From positions 1 to 64,000 of the forward strand of contig MNCI01018936.1 in assembly GCA_015680685.1 (NCBI GenBank): 64,000 nt of DNA, read 5' to 3'. This DNA is from Gnetum montanum. Lineage: Eukaryota; Streptophyta; Gnetopsida; Gnetales; Gnetaceae. Position numbers and translations under genes: made by a program. Of the stretch, positions 1-11,349 are shown piece by piece (the first letter of the stretch is position 1; every line of letters starts with the position of its first letter). The notes below the pieces were generated by a model that saw only the letters and a program-made list of their open reading frames with translations, was not told the DNA's origin and made no database searches.

Positions 1-144
1 CATTGTCACTTCTATATTTTCATTGTATATGTTGTTATTAAAATTTCATTCCACATGTTCTATCTAACTTTTACTAATTTATGAGCTTTTGGATTCTAGA
101 TCATGTGTCCATTTCTTTATTTTAGAAGCAATATGTTCTAAAGT
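1..144. other. Unassigned AT-rich flank
   Basis: AT-rich sequence left of element Z with no reading frame or repeat that I recognise. Its last five bases (aaagt) form one side of the target duplication of Z. Confidence 0.5.
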
Positions 145-994
145 TGATGATTAGTTAGAGAATTCCAGTACCTAACTATACAAGTCACAAGTGTTCACAC
201 ACAACTAGATTATAATCCATGGATAGATAATGTAAATATAATACTAATTTTATAGTAAGTTCGTGATCATTTTCTTCCCACTTAGAATTAGCAAGGTGAA
301 AAATGTATGGTTTAACTCTTAATGAAGTATATGATAAAATGCTATTGTTGGCTCTTAAATGTGCTAAGGTTAGGCCTAGTGAAAATGAGTGTAAATTATA
401 TCTATAAATACAATGAAAATATAAAGATATTCTATCCTATGGCAATATGTATATGTTCCTAGTTTTCTTTACATGTCTTTGGTTGATGTAAGTATTACTA
501 GGGTTACCAAGTATTTTTACTACTGAGTGAATCAAGCAAAGTCACTACTAGGTTACCAAATAATTACACTTTACACTCAAAACTAGTCTTATTCATTCCA
601 CCTTACTAATGAACATTGCAATAGTAAATGACTAGGAAATGCAAATGACTTAGTAATAGTAAACAACATAGAAAAGTAAATCTATTCTATGTGATGTATT
701 GCAATGATGAAGAATAATCATGATCTTTATTATCCTTCATGAATTATGTTTAGGAATAATCCACTTAAATAAAGACTATGTACAACTATAATTTAGCACA
801 CTATAGGCATTCATAACTAACTCTAACTTCAAGAAAACAACCTATGAGAATTTTACTTAGTATTAAGCAAAAACTTGTTTTCAATGTGATAATGAACTTG
901 TATTTATAGGCATGATCATGAAATACTATATTGTATCTATGATAATGTATGCTAGGATATGATATTGTAGTCCTAAATATAAACTATGTCATCA
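145..994 (-). repeat. 3' LTR of element Z
   Basis: An 850-bp LTR read on the minus strand, matching 9735-10597. Its minus-strand start abuts a purine-rich tract (complement of 995-1006) of the same GGnGTA form seen before the LTRs of D and C. A minus-strand TATA box (cctataaatacaag) lies near 900-915, and AT-rich repeats of the type ATATCATA/GATATTG lie just upstream of it. Confidence 0.85.
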
Positions 995-1229
995 TACTCC
1001 TATGCCTAACTAAAAAATCATCCTCAAATTCAAACAAAAGAGGGATGGAGTTCCTTACAAACTTGTGGGGTTACATGGACTTAACATCATGACACATATT
1101 TATATAACTAATCTACTATGAATGCCACATCTTTGTTTAAGTAGTATGATGAAATTATAAGGCAATGCATGATTTACAAATGATAAAAAATGGTAAAAAT
1201 AAAATAAAATAAAGCTTAATGTAGTTCCT

Positions 1230-3986
1230 TCATATTCCTAGTGGTGGTGGCTCCGCCATTAGTCTTTTTCTTTTATCATTTGATTTCTAGAATTGGTATT
1301 TTTTAGTAATTCTCTTAGCTTCTCTTCTTCCAATTCTAAATCATGCATTATTGATGCTAATTCAATAATTTTTGCTAGTATTGGTACTTTCTAGAAAAGT
1401 TTTAGTAGTGAAAACATTTTGTTGGCCTTGACAAACCATGCCACAAATTGTGTTCTTTCTACCTCAAAGGCTCTAGCCATCTTTTGTAGTATTAGTCATT
1501 CTTCTAGATAGATTCACTACTACATATTTCTGGTCTTGGTAAATAGATTTGACTACTTATAGTTCAAAGTTTACAATGTGAAGCTTTTGTTGTGCATTTT
1601 TCCTATCTTCAAAATCATTTTCATACATGGAATATATGATAGTCACTTAATTCTCTAATTCCATTCTTAACCTACTTGTTATGAACATGGATAACTTAAC
1701 ATAGTGTAGATTTTCTAGCCCCATGCATTTTATCATGTTGTCTATCTATAGGTCTTTATTCTTTAGCTCTATTTGATGGACATGGGCAATGCTATCTAGT
1801 ATGAGTTCTAGTTAGGTGTTTGCTATGTAATAGAATTAATGTTGGCTTTAGCTATCTAGATATCTGTCTCATTGATCTATTTATACATGCCTACTTGATC
1901 TCTAAAATTTTATTTGAGTCTACTATGGTTCTTGGTCTCATTTTATGGCACACTAATTTTAATAGCTAATTTCTTTCTTACTATGTTCACTTCTTCTATT
2001 GACAAGGTTTTATTCTCATGGGCCAATTATCTCATGTCCAAGTTAACTCTAGTGAATTGCTCTCTTAGATGATGAATACTTTCTTCAAGTATCTTCTTTT
2101 TCTTTTCAATATGTGTCAACCTCAACTTCTCTATAGCAATTCTTTTGTTTTCTTGTTCTAATGCATCAATGACCTTAGCATGGGTATATGTCTACACATC
2201 TACTATTAAGGCATTCCATACAAAATTTTCCTTTTGCATCTCCATTTGTTTTTTCTTGGCCATCAATTAACTCATTTGTTCATCTCTAAATTATGCTAGT
2301 TGGTCTAATGCAATATGTTGTGTAGGGTCATGTCTTTTAGCTTTTAATGCAACTAATTCTTCTTGTAGCTTCTTCAATTCACTTTCTATGTGTTGTATCC
2401 TAGTTTTTGCCATGAATAGCTTACCTTTAGTGGATATTAATTCTAATTGTACTATAGTGATATTACTAAGGATATAAAAAAGATTTTGTATGACCTATCT
2501 TGTCTACAACAATCTCTCTAAGACATTTTCATGTTCAATAGAGAACATTATTTTCTTTCTTGATGTTTGACTAATGTTTCTACATTTTTGGCTTTAGAAA
2601 TGTTTGTCAATGGCACAGTAGGAACATTAAATGATTCCTTATAATAGTATGTTATTACTTATTCTACTTCTACTACATGTTGGTGTTGCATCACCATTAC
2701 AGTGGCTTCTTCTCCAATTTTTAACAGCATTTCAAATAATGCAATGTTCCTTGAAATTTGTTATGTCCAATCATCATCCTCTCTTACCTACAATGATATT
2801 TGACTACTAGTGGGTGTTGTGGATACTACAGTTTTACTTAGATTATTCCTTACTCTATACATACTCAAAACTTTCTTGCTATCCCAACTAATCAGTTTTG
2901 CTATCTGTTATAGATGGCTCATAGAAGGTCTATAGTCTTATTATGCTAGTGAAGCACTGTGTCGTACTCATTTTGTAGCTAGGGTTGATCCACTAGATTC
3001 TACCTATTTTGTGGCTATAGCTAGAATGTTTGCCATTGGTGTTGACCCTACTATAGCCTTAGTACGTACAGTTTCTCTACTTGATCTTTCTCTGATGGCA
3101 CTAACATTAATATTTCTGCATATGAAGCATTTTGGGATTTTTGGTGAACATCATTAGTATGACCTAAAATTCTAGCTTATTTGCACAATTTCCTAATAAG
3201 AAAAGGGAATAGAATAATGGGTTTTCCTATCTTCTTCTCTTTGAATCTTCATTTAATTTTTAAAAACAATAGATGGGCAATGTTGGCTTGGAATTTTTCC
3301 ATCAATATAGCACTTTCTCTAACATATGTAGAAATTCTATTAAGTCTTTTGATTTGAAAGATATGGTGTATCCCAATCTTGAAGTATATTTTCCTGACAA
3401 TAGAAAATTTACTATATTCTTTCTTTATAGTTTCATGTGTCCTCTGCAACTATAAATTCCTTGCTTCAGTATCAAACTTTGTGATGATTTGAGTAATGTT
3501 GGTCTCAAAATTTGGTACATTCAGTGCTCTTGGAATTGCTTCTACTAAATATAGCAATGTCACTCCTTCAATCTTCACTATAGCACCATCTTTCTTGTTC
3601 TTCTAGAATTGGTGGAATTTCCCCAAATACCATTCACCATTACTTGAGATGGTTGTATAGAGTGATAAGGCTTGGAGTTATTTGTGAAGCTCTATAGGTG
3701 TGAGCTCCATGAATGACCCAAAATTGAGTTCCACTATTATAGTAAACATGATATAGTTCTCTTGTATAGCCTATAGACATTTATTGGAGAGTGTGATCTA
3801 TTGTCCTTACTCTAGAGCTAGCATTGCATCAACTTCTACCTATAAGTGTAAGTTGATGAACTAAATATGATTGCACTTGATGTTTTGTAGAAGGAGTTTG
3901 ATTTATGTTTCATCCTTTTGCTTTTCTTCTGGGCCTTTTTTCTCTAGTTGTGATGGTCCTTTAGCTTTAGGTCTCTTTAGTGGCAT
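1230..3986 (-). pseudogene. aORF of element Z: additional ORF with conserved domain and coiled coil, decayed
   Basis: About 918 codons in minus-strand reading, from ATG at 3986 to a stop at 1230-1232, interrupted by many stops and some frameshifts. It starts MPLKRPKAKGPSQ, matching the starts in C (MVPKRRQQEGPTQ) and A. A central block at about 3603-3740 reads VELNFGSFMELTP and continues to GEWYLGKFHQF, aligning with C and D. At about 1980-2420 comes a long heptad-like segment rich in Glu, Lys and Leu containing VNLDMR, LAHENKTLSIEEV and TYTHAK; the first two recur in D and the last in C. It ends EPPPLGI then stop. I see no signal peptide or membrane segment, so an envelope-like role has no support. 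I do not recognise a named family; a cytoplasmic or nuclear coiled-coil protein is as far as the sequence goes. Confidence 0.75.
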
Positions 3987-4559
3987 ATGTAATCATAAGA
4001 AAATTTAACATTACCCAAAAATTCTAGAAAAATTTCTAATGGTTCATAACCCTTCATTTATTTTTGGGTTTCAATCTAAAGTATTAGATATAATTAGTTT
4101 CATTTTAAAAATGGATTATATAGTTGGAAAATTCATGAATTTAGAAAAATCCCTTATTTTAAAAAAACCTAAATAATTAGAAAATTTATCAATTTATTTA
4201 AAATAATTTTTATCTTGAAAATATATCACTATCTTTAATTTATTACTTAAAATGTAATCAAATGGTGAATTGGAAAGAAACATTAAGTTAGATAAAAATG
4301 TTATTATCTCTTATTGTTCCTACCATTAATTGTTCTTCCAAACATTATAAAAATTGAGTGCACTTCACAAAAACTACACATAGCTCTCTCTTCCATGATT
4401 GAAATGATCACTTCATGAGAAAAATAAATCAAGCATTTCTCAAATCAGATGTGTGGTGAGGAAGATATGGAGCTTTGAAGGTCATTAGATAGAAAAAAAA
4501 GCATGAACTCCCCTTACATGAAATGATGGAATAAAAAATTTTCCTAATAGTCCATGTGT

Positions 4560-4564
<5 letters not shown>

Positions 4565-4591
<27 letters not shown>

Positions 4592-4665
4592 GACCAATAT
4601 TGTAGATGCATCAATATTAATGCAATATCACAAGGCCTCATATATCATGCCTAAGATATCATCAT
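4565..4665 (-). promoter_or_regulatory. Putative internal promoter before aORF of Z
   Basis: A (TA)n run at about 4571-4590 sits beside a segment with aatattgtagat, caatatta and gatatcat words. The 11-base word atattgtagat (4597-4607) also occurs, on the other strand, in the U3 of the 5' LTR (10559-10569). It lies about 600 bp upstream of the aORF start in minus-strand reading. The promoter role is inferred by comparison with A and D. Confidence 0.4.
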
Positions 4666-4954
4666 TGAAATTTTTGAAAATTTTAATCAAAAAAATTAAT
4701 AGAATGAGTAGTTTAGAATGTGTAAAGATGATTAAAAGGGCTCATGATCATAGATAATGGTTAGAATGTAAGAATTAGATGTTGAAACTATGTTAAAGAA
4801 GTAGTTTGGCAAGGTAAGTTAACTAAGTTTAGGAGATAATTTAATCAAAATTGTTAAATTTATGAGTATGAATATATAGGGAGATAATAATTATTGCTAA
4901 AGTATATAAGAGGTACAAGATGATGTGCAATTGATCATCAAGTATAAAACACAA

Positions 4955-6000
4955 GAATTATACTAGTGGGTCCTCCCCAAAGTAGGCTTCTACCCTTAAT
5001 GTCCTTGTATAACGATGCCTACAAGTATCCATGGACACTTAAGAAGTTGAATGGAAGTCATACCAGTTTCCAAAAAACACATGTTAGTATTGTCCTAATA
5101 AGAAAATAATACTATGTCATAAAAAATCATTAAATTATAATTATATATAACAATGAGGTGGAATGGTAGTAGCAGGATTGTAGAAAATGGGATGTGAGAT
5201 GTCTTATCGTAAGCATAATGAATTTTGGATGAAATGCATGGTTAAAATGATCATTAGCCTTTCTAGTTAAGATTCAAACCAAGTTCATACTACTTGCTAG
5301 TGAAATCACATTATATCATTCTAACTTTGACAACCATAAGACTATCACAACTGTAAGAAATATCATTACTTGGCAATGAAGTTCAAGAAAGTAATTTATT
5401 AACTACATAGTTTATTTAAGGGAGACTTAGCCATTGCATAAAGGAGTATCTTTAGGCATGGGTAACCTATCTTTCTAGCCCCATAATCATTGCAAGTTTA
5501 AGAAACCTTGAAATTTTTGAGAAGTCACCTAACTTTAAATATGGGTAACATGTCTTTGTAGTAGAAATCCTAGAAATTTTTATTATTATGTGTACTTATT
5601 ATGTTATTACTTTTTCAACCTTACTAGAGAACTACCTTTAGTAATGGTAATGTCTTTCTAATGGCATGTTAAGGCAACATTTATTTTAGAACACACTTCC
5701 ATTAAATGATACAAATTAATAGTGTAATAAAACTCATAGTGTAGCTTTAGAGAATCCACAAATTTCCTTGATGTCATACCCTTTGCATTCCTTCTTAGTT
5801 CTTCACCCTTCCATCTAGACATAATGATCATAAGTTTATTTTAGTTTTATTGTGAGAAGAATGTCATTATATCCATGGTAAGAACCTCTTATTATTGGAA
5901 ATGAGTGGATGATGATGTGGGTTCATTATATCTTTAATCAATTCTTTAATGATTTGATAAGATACGGTAAAATTCTTATTATTTAGATGACATATTTCTT
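4955..6000 (-). other. Conserved non-coding spacer of element Z
   Basis: Full of stops in every frame, yet blocks of it match the spacers of D, A and C: the block around 4960-5050 (complement of the 'gtgcccatggacact... ggggaggacccactt' segment of C), 5160-5270 and 5455-5500 (gcatgggtaacctatcttt). The order of blocks is the same in all four elements. No function is recognisable. Confidence 0.65.
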
Positions 6001-6925
6001 ATTTCTGTGCACTTTATTGGAAAGATCAGAAAAAATATGTACATGAAAAATAGTAAAATTATAAAATGAATAAAAAAATGTAAGAATATAAAAAATATAA
6101 AGAACTTAAAAGATATTAAAGAATTAAGAAATGATAGGAAATGTGAAAACTATGAAAGGATAGAAAAGATATTAAAAAATATGAAAATATCAAAAATTTA
6201 AAAAATATGAAAAATTTGAAAATCAAAAAATTAGAAAACAAAAATTTAAAATGCACATATCAATTTCTAATTCAAGATAGGGTACCTCCCCCATGATTGA
6301 ACTCATGGATGAGTGTTTGAGAAATGGACTACACATTCCCAAGATCATACACTCTATCTTTCTTGTTTATTATCCTTAGTGATTTATATTATCATTTATT
6401 ATCCCATGTAACATTGATGATAATTAAGTTTTGATCATATGGAGATATATATCCTATTGGAAAATTTTATTTTTCCACTTTAGAAGATCTAAATATGTTT
6501 TTGTATTTATTCTTGACTTTAGATTTTGAGTCTTTATGTTTGCTACTTCTTAGTGTATGGTCATGGTTTAGAATATTCTTTTGTAAGTTCTCACTTTGGG
6601 TCATTTTCTTGGGGTAGGAGTTGATAAGTAGGTTGAATGTTTCTATGCATGTTTTGGATAGTTTTATGTTTTAATGTCTTAACCACTTCATGTGTTTTAA
6701 TTTAGTAGCCATTGTTTCTTTTTTCATACATACTTGTTTTTCAAATTTGTTATGGGTTGGTGTAAGGATCATGTTGATGTTCTAAACTTTTAGTCCATAA
6801 TTGAACCCTTATTTATCATAAGTAATGTATGAAATTATTTACATCTATATGGCTTTGTGCTTATCTTCCTTGGAAATTTCCAAAGACAAGTCTCTTATTT
6901 TTAGCTTGGCATCAATTTTACTAAG

Positions 6926-7261
6926 TCATACTCTCCCCATAATAGTAGGAAAGTCCTCCTTATCATTCTTTACATCAATCACAAGAAAATGTACTAGATT
7001 AAACCACCCATTAATACTAGTCACCACATCTTCTACCTGTCCTAAAGGAATGTTGACTAATTGGTCTATGAGCTCTAGTCTTATGTTACATTTCTTTAAT
7101 AATAGTAGGTTCCATGCCTTATATGTTTCTTGAGATATCATATTGACTTCATAACCTAAGTCTAGTAGAAATTTGCATGATGAATTTTCAACAATTTGTA
7201 AATAAATCATAGGACTTTTAGGATATATTATTTTCTTAGAATGAGTTCCTGCTTTATTCAA
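6926..7261 (-). pseudogene. Retropepsin-like protease of element Z
   Basis: A 111-codon open stretch containing FLLDLGYEVNMIS, the DxG catalytic motif of retroviral-type aspartic proteases in the DLG form, followed by ETYKAWNL and PLGQVEDVV and, near the end, FLVIDVKNDK and TIMGR. The same blocks occur in element A (44.7-44.95 kb). It follows gag and would cleave the Gag polyprotein. No reverse transcriptase follows; about 600 bp further on the spacer begins. The reading frame is broken before and after this stretch. Confidence 0.82.
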
Positions 7262-7869
7262 TTTGATACTATATTAGTTAACATGATAGTTGTAAGCTTT
7301 TGTTATTGTTGTTGTAAAGAGGATTTGTTATAGAAGGAATATGGTTGAATGAAGTTCTTGTTCTACCAACATTTTTCAAACTTGTCCTAAAGAATGAATA
7401 TTTTCTAGATTTACCTGTAGTATTGTAGGTATTATCCTCTTTCTATATACTAACTACCCTAGTAGCACTTTTCTACTTAGGCTATATTGGTAGTTCCATT
7501 GTATGAATAGTGGTTTTATTGATAGTAAAGGATTAGGAGCTTGATAATATGGACCTATTGCTGGTTGAGTGTAAGGATGTGACTCCATGCATGGGGGTGT
7601 AAGTCTATGACATTTTACTAGATAGTAGGATGAAGAAGCATGAACAAAAGTACTTCTAGAACATAAAAGACACTGTACATGGTACCCATAAGGATCTTGT
7701 TGTTGGTATGGATGCTATTGTCTTAGCAATGACATCCCTCATGACTATGGTTTTATCACTGCTACTAGTAGTGCTCTTGTGGTTGAGGATAAGCCCCTCT
7801 TAGATTATACTATTAATGATACAACTACCTGTAGTTATCCTATGATTAAGGTAATCGTCCACACATTTT

Positions 7870-9640
7870 TTTGAAAAATTTTAAAGTTAGTACATATGCC
7901 CTAGACTCTTGTAAGTGGGCCATAATAAGATAACATCCCTTAGGATGTTAATACAAGCATACTTTGCAAATAATGTCATCTTTAATACTAAATTTCATAA
8001 TTTTCTCAATTATAGTAACTTTTTCCTTTGTTTTTATAATTATGACATCCATTATCCTTTTCTTCTTATTCTTCTTATTTTTGTTAAAATCTTGTTTAGT
8101 TTTCTCTTCTACTATCTTCAATTTTATGCTAAATTTGTCATCCATAAAGTCCCATATTTTCTTTAATTTTGTTGCAATATCATTGACTAATTTTTGAGTA
8201 GGTAGAGCCTTTCATTAGATCACATTTTCTATGGTTCTTCTTCTTGCATTTCCATATTCTTACATCTCTTTTTCTAATGGTTAGGTCTCTATTGTACTCT
8301 TCAACAAATTTCCTTTTATGTAACTTCCCTTCTTCTTCTACTACCTAATCTAGTAAGCTTTGAATTTGATGAGTTGCCATTTATGATAATCTACCTTAGG
8401 CATATACTTCAAGAGTCTCTTTTGTTTTGTTCCTTAACCCATTGATGATGTGTTGTAGTTTCTTCCTTTGAGAAAATTCATGGCTTGGGAATTTACGTAA
8501 TAGTAAATAGTATCTATCCATTACTACATCAAGGGATTCATGTATCCCTTGTTTCCATCCTTATATTTATTTTCTTAAGTTAGATACTCTAAAATAAGTT
8601 TGATATATATCATTCAAGAGTTCTAGCATGGTGCTCAATTTTCCAATTGATTCTAGTTCTAAGGATTTGTGCTAGCTCTTTGCTTCCTTAATGAGTATTA
8701 TGGGAAATAAGTTTAATTTCTACCAATCATTCTCTATATTTTGTAGGGCTTGGGAATCATGGTAGGCTTAAAGATAATGTTGTGGGATTTCTTTATATCC
8801 TCCAAATTTTAAAATATTATTCATATCAAGTCACTTGATACAACTATCCTAAGATGTTTGGTAGGTATGTATACTACTTCCTTGATATTAATCATACTGC
8901 ATGTGGCTAGTATAGGTTCTTCATAATATTCAAGTTTATAAGCTTTATTATATTAATGATCGCTTTGATTCTTATGATGTTTTATTCTTTCATGCCTAAT
9001 TTATCTTTCTCTATCTTCATCATCATCTTCCATATCCTTAGGATACCTTCTTCTTCTATCACATGTCTAACATGATTCCTTATTCTTCATTATCTCTTGT
9101 TGGAGTTTGTTGACTAGTGCAATGAAGAGGATGGGGGAGTTTAAGATCAATATTGTCTGGTTCTTCTTCAATGAATTATGGATTCATCCCTTCTATATCT
9201 ATAAAAGGATTTAGGCCTCAAATTCCCTCAAATTCTAGAGTCTGCATCACCTCTTCCTAGTATATCTAAAAGACTTGAATGTAACTTTATCTTCATAGGA
9301 TATTCAATGCATATGACTAGTGTTTGAGAATTGGATCTATGAGTCTAGGGAGGACTTTCACCTTTATATGACTCATCCTCTTTCTCATTAAGAATGATTT
9401 CTTCTAATGCTTTCTTTTATTTTTCTTGTTCATATATTTCTACCATAATAGCATCCCTTATTTCTTAAGCTTTTGTTGGTTGATATGGCCTGGTCATGTT
9501 CTTGGTAACTTGGTATCCTTCTTGTATGTCATCAAAATTTGACCTCATGAGGGCTACTTAAATCATAGATGGTGTTGAATGTTCTGATGGCAAGACAATG
9601 TTACACTAGAACTCTCTCCATTTGAATTGTTTATCTTGGT
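7870..9640 (-). pseudogene. gag of element Z, decayed
   Basis: The capsid-like core runs from about 8824 downward and matches the retrotransposon Gag fold family: MNNILKFGGYKE, YLQAYHDSQALQNIE, KLNLFPI, then GWKQGIHESLDVVMDRYY, HIINGLRNKTKETL. Nearly every block aligns with the better preserved gag of element C. The C-terminal end near 7900-7960 has CKVCLY followed by HPKGC, a remnant of an unusual zinc knuckle. The region 8.9-9.64 kb would encode the basic, charged N-terminus and is too degraded for a firm start. Confidence 0.78.
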
Positions 9641-9714
9641 GGAAAGTGAATTGACTTGATGATGCCTGATACAATGAACTGTATAAGATTAACTAAGTAG
9701 AAAACATTGACATA

Positions 9715-9733
9715 ATCTTAGTAAATAGTATCA
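9715..9733 (-). other. Primer-binding site of Z (degenerate tRNA-Asp type)
   Basis: In minus-strand reading, one base after the LTR, tgatactatttactaagat aligns with the tRNA-Asp primer site of C and A, mostly through G-to-A and C-to-T changes plus one inserted base. Confidence 0.5.
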
Positions 9734-9734
9734 G

Positions 9735-10597
9735 TGATGAGTAGTTAGAGAATTCTAATACTTAACCATACAAGTTACAAGTGTTCATATATGACTAGAT
9801 TGTAATCCGTGAATGGACACTATAAGTATACTAGTAAGTTGATAGTAAGTTTGTGATCATTGTATTTCCACTTAGAGCTTGTGAGGTGCAAAATGTATGC
9901 TTTAACTCTTAGTGAGTTATATGATAAAATGATATTTTTGGCTCTTAAATATGGTAAAGGTATACATAGTGACAATGAGTGTAAATTCTATCTCTAAGTA
10001 CAATGAAAATGTAAAGCTATTCTATCCTATGCTGATAAGTATATGTTTTTGGTTTTCTGTACATGTCCTAGGTTGATGTAACTATTATTGGGATTACTAA
10101 GTAATTTTACTACTAATAAAATGAAGAAAGTTACTATTGGGTGACCAAACAATTATAGTTTATGCTTGAAACCAGTTGTACTTATTTCACCTTACTAATG
10201 AACATTGGAATAGTAAATGACTTAGGAAATATAAATGACTTAGTAAAATTAAATAACATGAAAAGTAAAGCTATTCTATGTGAAATGTTGCAATGATGAA
10301 GAATAATATTAATCTTTATTGTTGTTGATAAATTGTATCCAAGAATAATCCACTTGAATGAAGACTTTGTACAACTGTAAGTCACCATACTATGGACATT
10401 CACAACTAACTCTAACTTCAAGAAAATAAGCTACAAGAATTATCACTAAGTTTTGGGCAAAAAATTACTTTCGATGTGATGGTGGGCTTGTATTTATAGG
10501 CATGAGCATGGACCACTACATCATATCTATGAAAATATATATTAGGGTACAATATCATATCTACAATATCATAGTTCTAAACATAAAGTACTCATCA
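9735..10597 (-). repeat. 5' LTR of element Z
   Basis: An 863-bp partner of 145-994. The minus-strand TATA box is at about 10489-10503, and the U3 at 10545-10575 has tandem ATATCATA/CTACAATATC words. Confidence 0.85.
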
Positions 10598-10675
10598 AAA
10601 GCTATATCAACTAACATAATATCATTTGCAGGNCTCATCAAAAGCTATATCAACTAACATAATATCATTTGCAGG
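10591..10675. other. Assembly join: 42-bp duplication around one N
   Basis: The 42 bases at 10591-10632 are repeated exactly at 10634-10675, separated by a single N at 10633. Identical overlapping contig ends that were not merged explain this best. The repeated stretch begins inside the LTR end of element Z. Confidence 0.9.
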
Positions 10676-10789
10676 GAACATACACCAAGGGATTTCATCA
10701 TGTAATCCTTTTGTTAATTAATCTATAATAATAAAAAATAAGTATAGGCTAAGTTCAAACCCTTCCTATTACTCATATTTGTTGATAAA

Positions 10790-10865
10790 AGTAAAGTACT
10801 CTTGTAATATTTAATCCAACTACATTTTATTTGATGATAACAAAATTTTAGTATAAAAGCATAGC
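10790..10865 (+). repeat. Dispersed repeat R1, copy 1
   Basis: Contains taatccaactacattttatt followed by tgatgataacaaaatttta. Related copies lie at 35395-35515 (plus) and 55785-55905 (minus). Class unknown; no terminal repeats seen. Confidence 0.5.
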
Positions 10866-11184
10866 TTGAAAAACATCAAACTGATCCAACCAAAACCAAA
10901 AACATGAAGATATTTACAATGTTAAGAAGCTGGAGAACTGCAAATATTTTTGTTTGCATAGATGCAACATATTCCATATTCTTCATAAATACCAATAAAA
11001 TCTCTAGAGAATGTATCTTATTTGGTTCACTTACATACTTTTCTTCCAAAGATACTATTAGAATTCCACTATCAATAACCTGCATGGTAGTTTAAAGTTA
11101 TGTTTTGAGCATAGATAACATAATTGAGTATTATCTTCAAAAAATGCACTTAAGATGGATTAAATTAAAATTAGGCATTAAATG

Positions 11185-11235
11185 GTAAGGCCTTGGGTAT
11201 AAGTTTCTACTAATTTTTGATTCAAGTCCTCCTTT
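11185..11235 (+). repeat. Possible tRNA-derived SINE head
   Basis: aaatggtaaggcct followed 26 bases later by tgattcaagtcc resembles the A and B boxes of an RNA polymerase III promoter. No tail or target duplication was identified. Confidence 0.3.
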
Positions 11236-11349
11236 TCTCTTCAATGATCAATTTGTCAAGGTTGTCCTCTAGCTCTCTCTCTTTTTGTTATTAGTGTAGA
11301 CTTTTTTTTTTGTTTTGTTTTACATAATCTCCATTATGACCTATAAAGA

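Larger units (their letters stand above)
145..10597 (-). mobile_element. Element Z: complete Ty3/gypsy LTR retrotransposon, decayed
   Basis: Two similar direct repeats (145-994 and 9735-10597) flank about 8.7 kb. In minus-strand reading the order is 5' LTR, primer-binding site, gag, protease, non-coding spacer, additional ORF, polypurine tract and 3' LTR. The flanking five bases are aaagt on the left and aaagc on the right, a target duplication with one transition. LTR ends follow the TGATGA...TCATCA pattern shared with the other gypsy elements here. There is no reverse transcriptase or integrase between the protease (ending near 6.9 kb) and the spacer, so the element needed these functions in trans. 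The tRNA-Asp-like primer site and the extra ORF near the 3' end recall the Athila/Tat side of plant gypsy elements; the lineage is inferred, not tested by phylogeny. Confidence 0.88.

Noticed and set aside
6825-7133. Plus-strand 102-codon frame
   Set aside because: It lies antisense to the protease of Z and has no recognisable feature; shadow frame.
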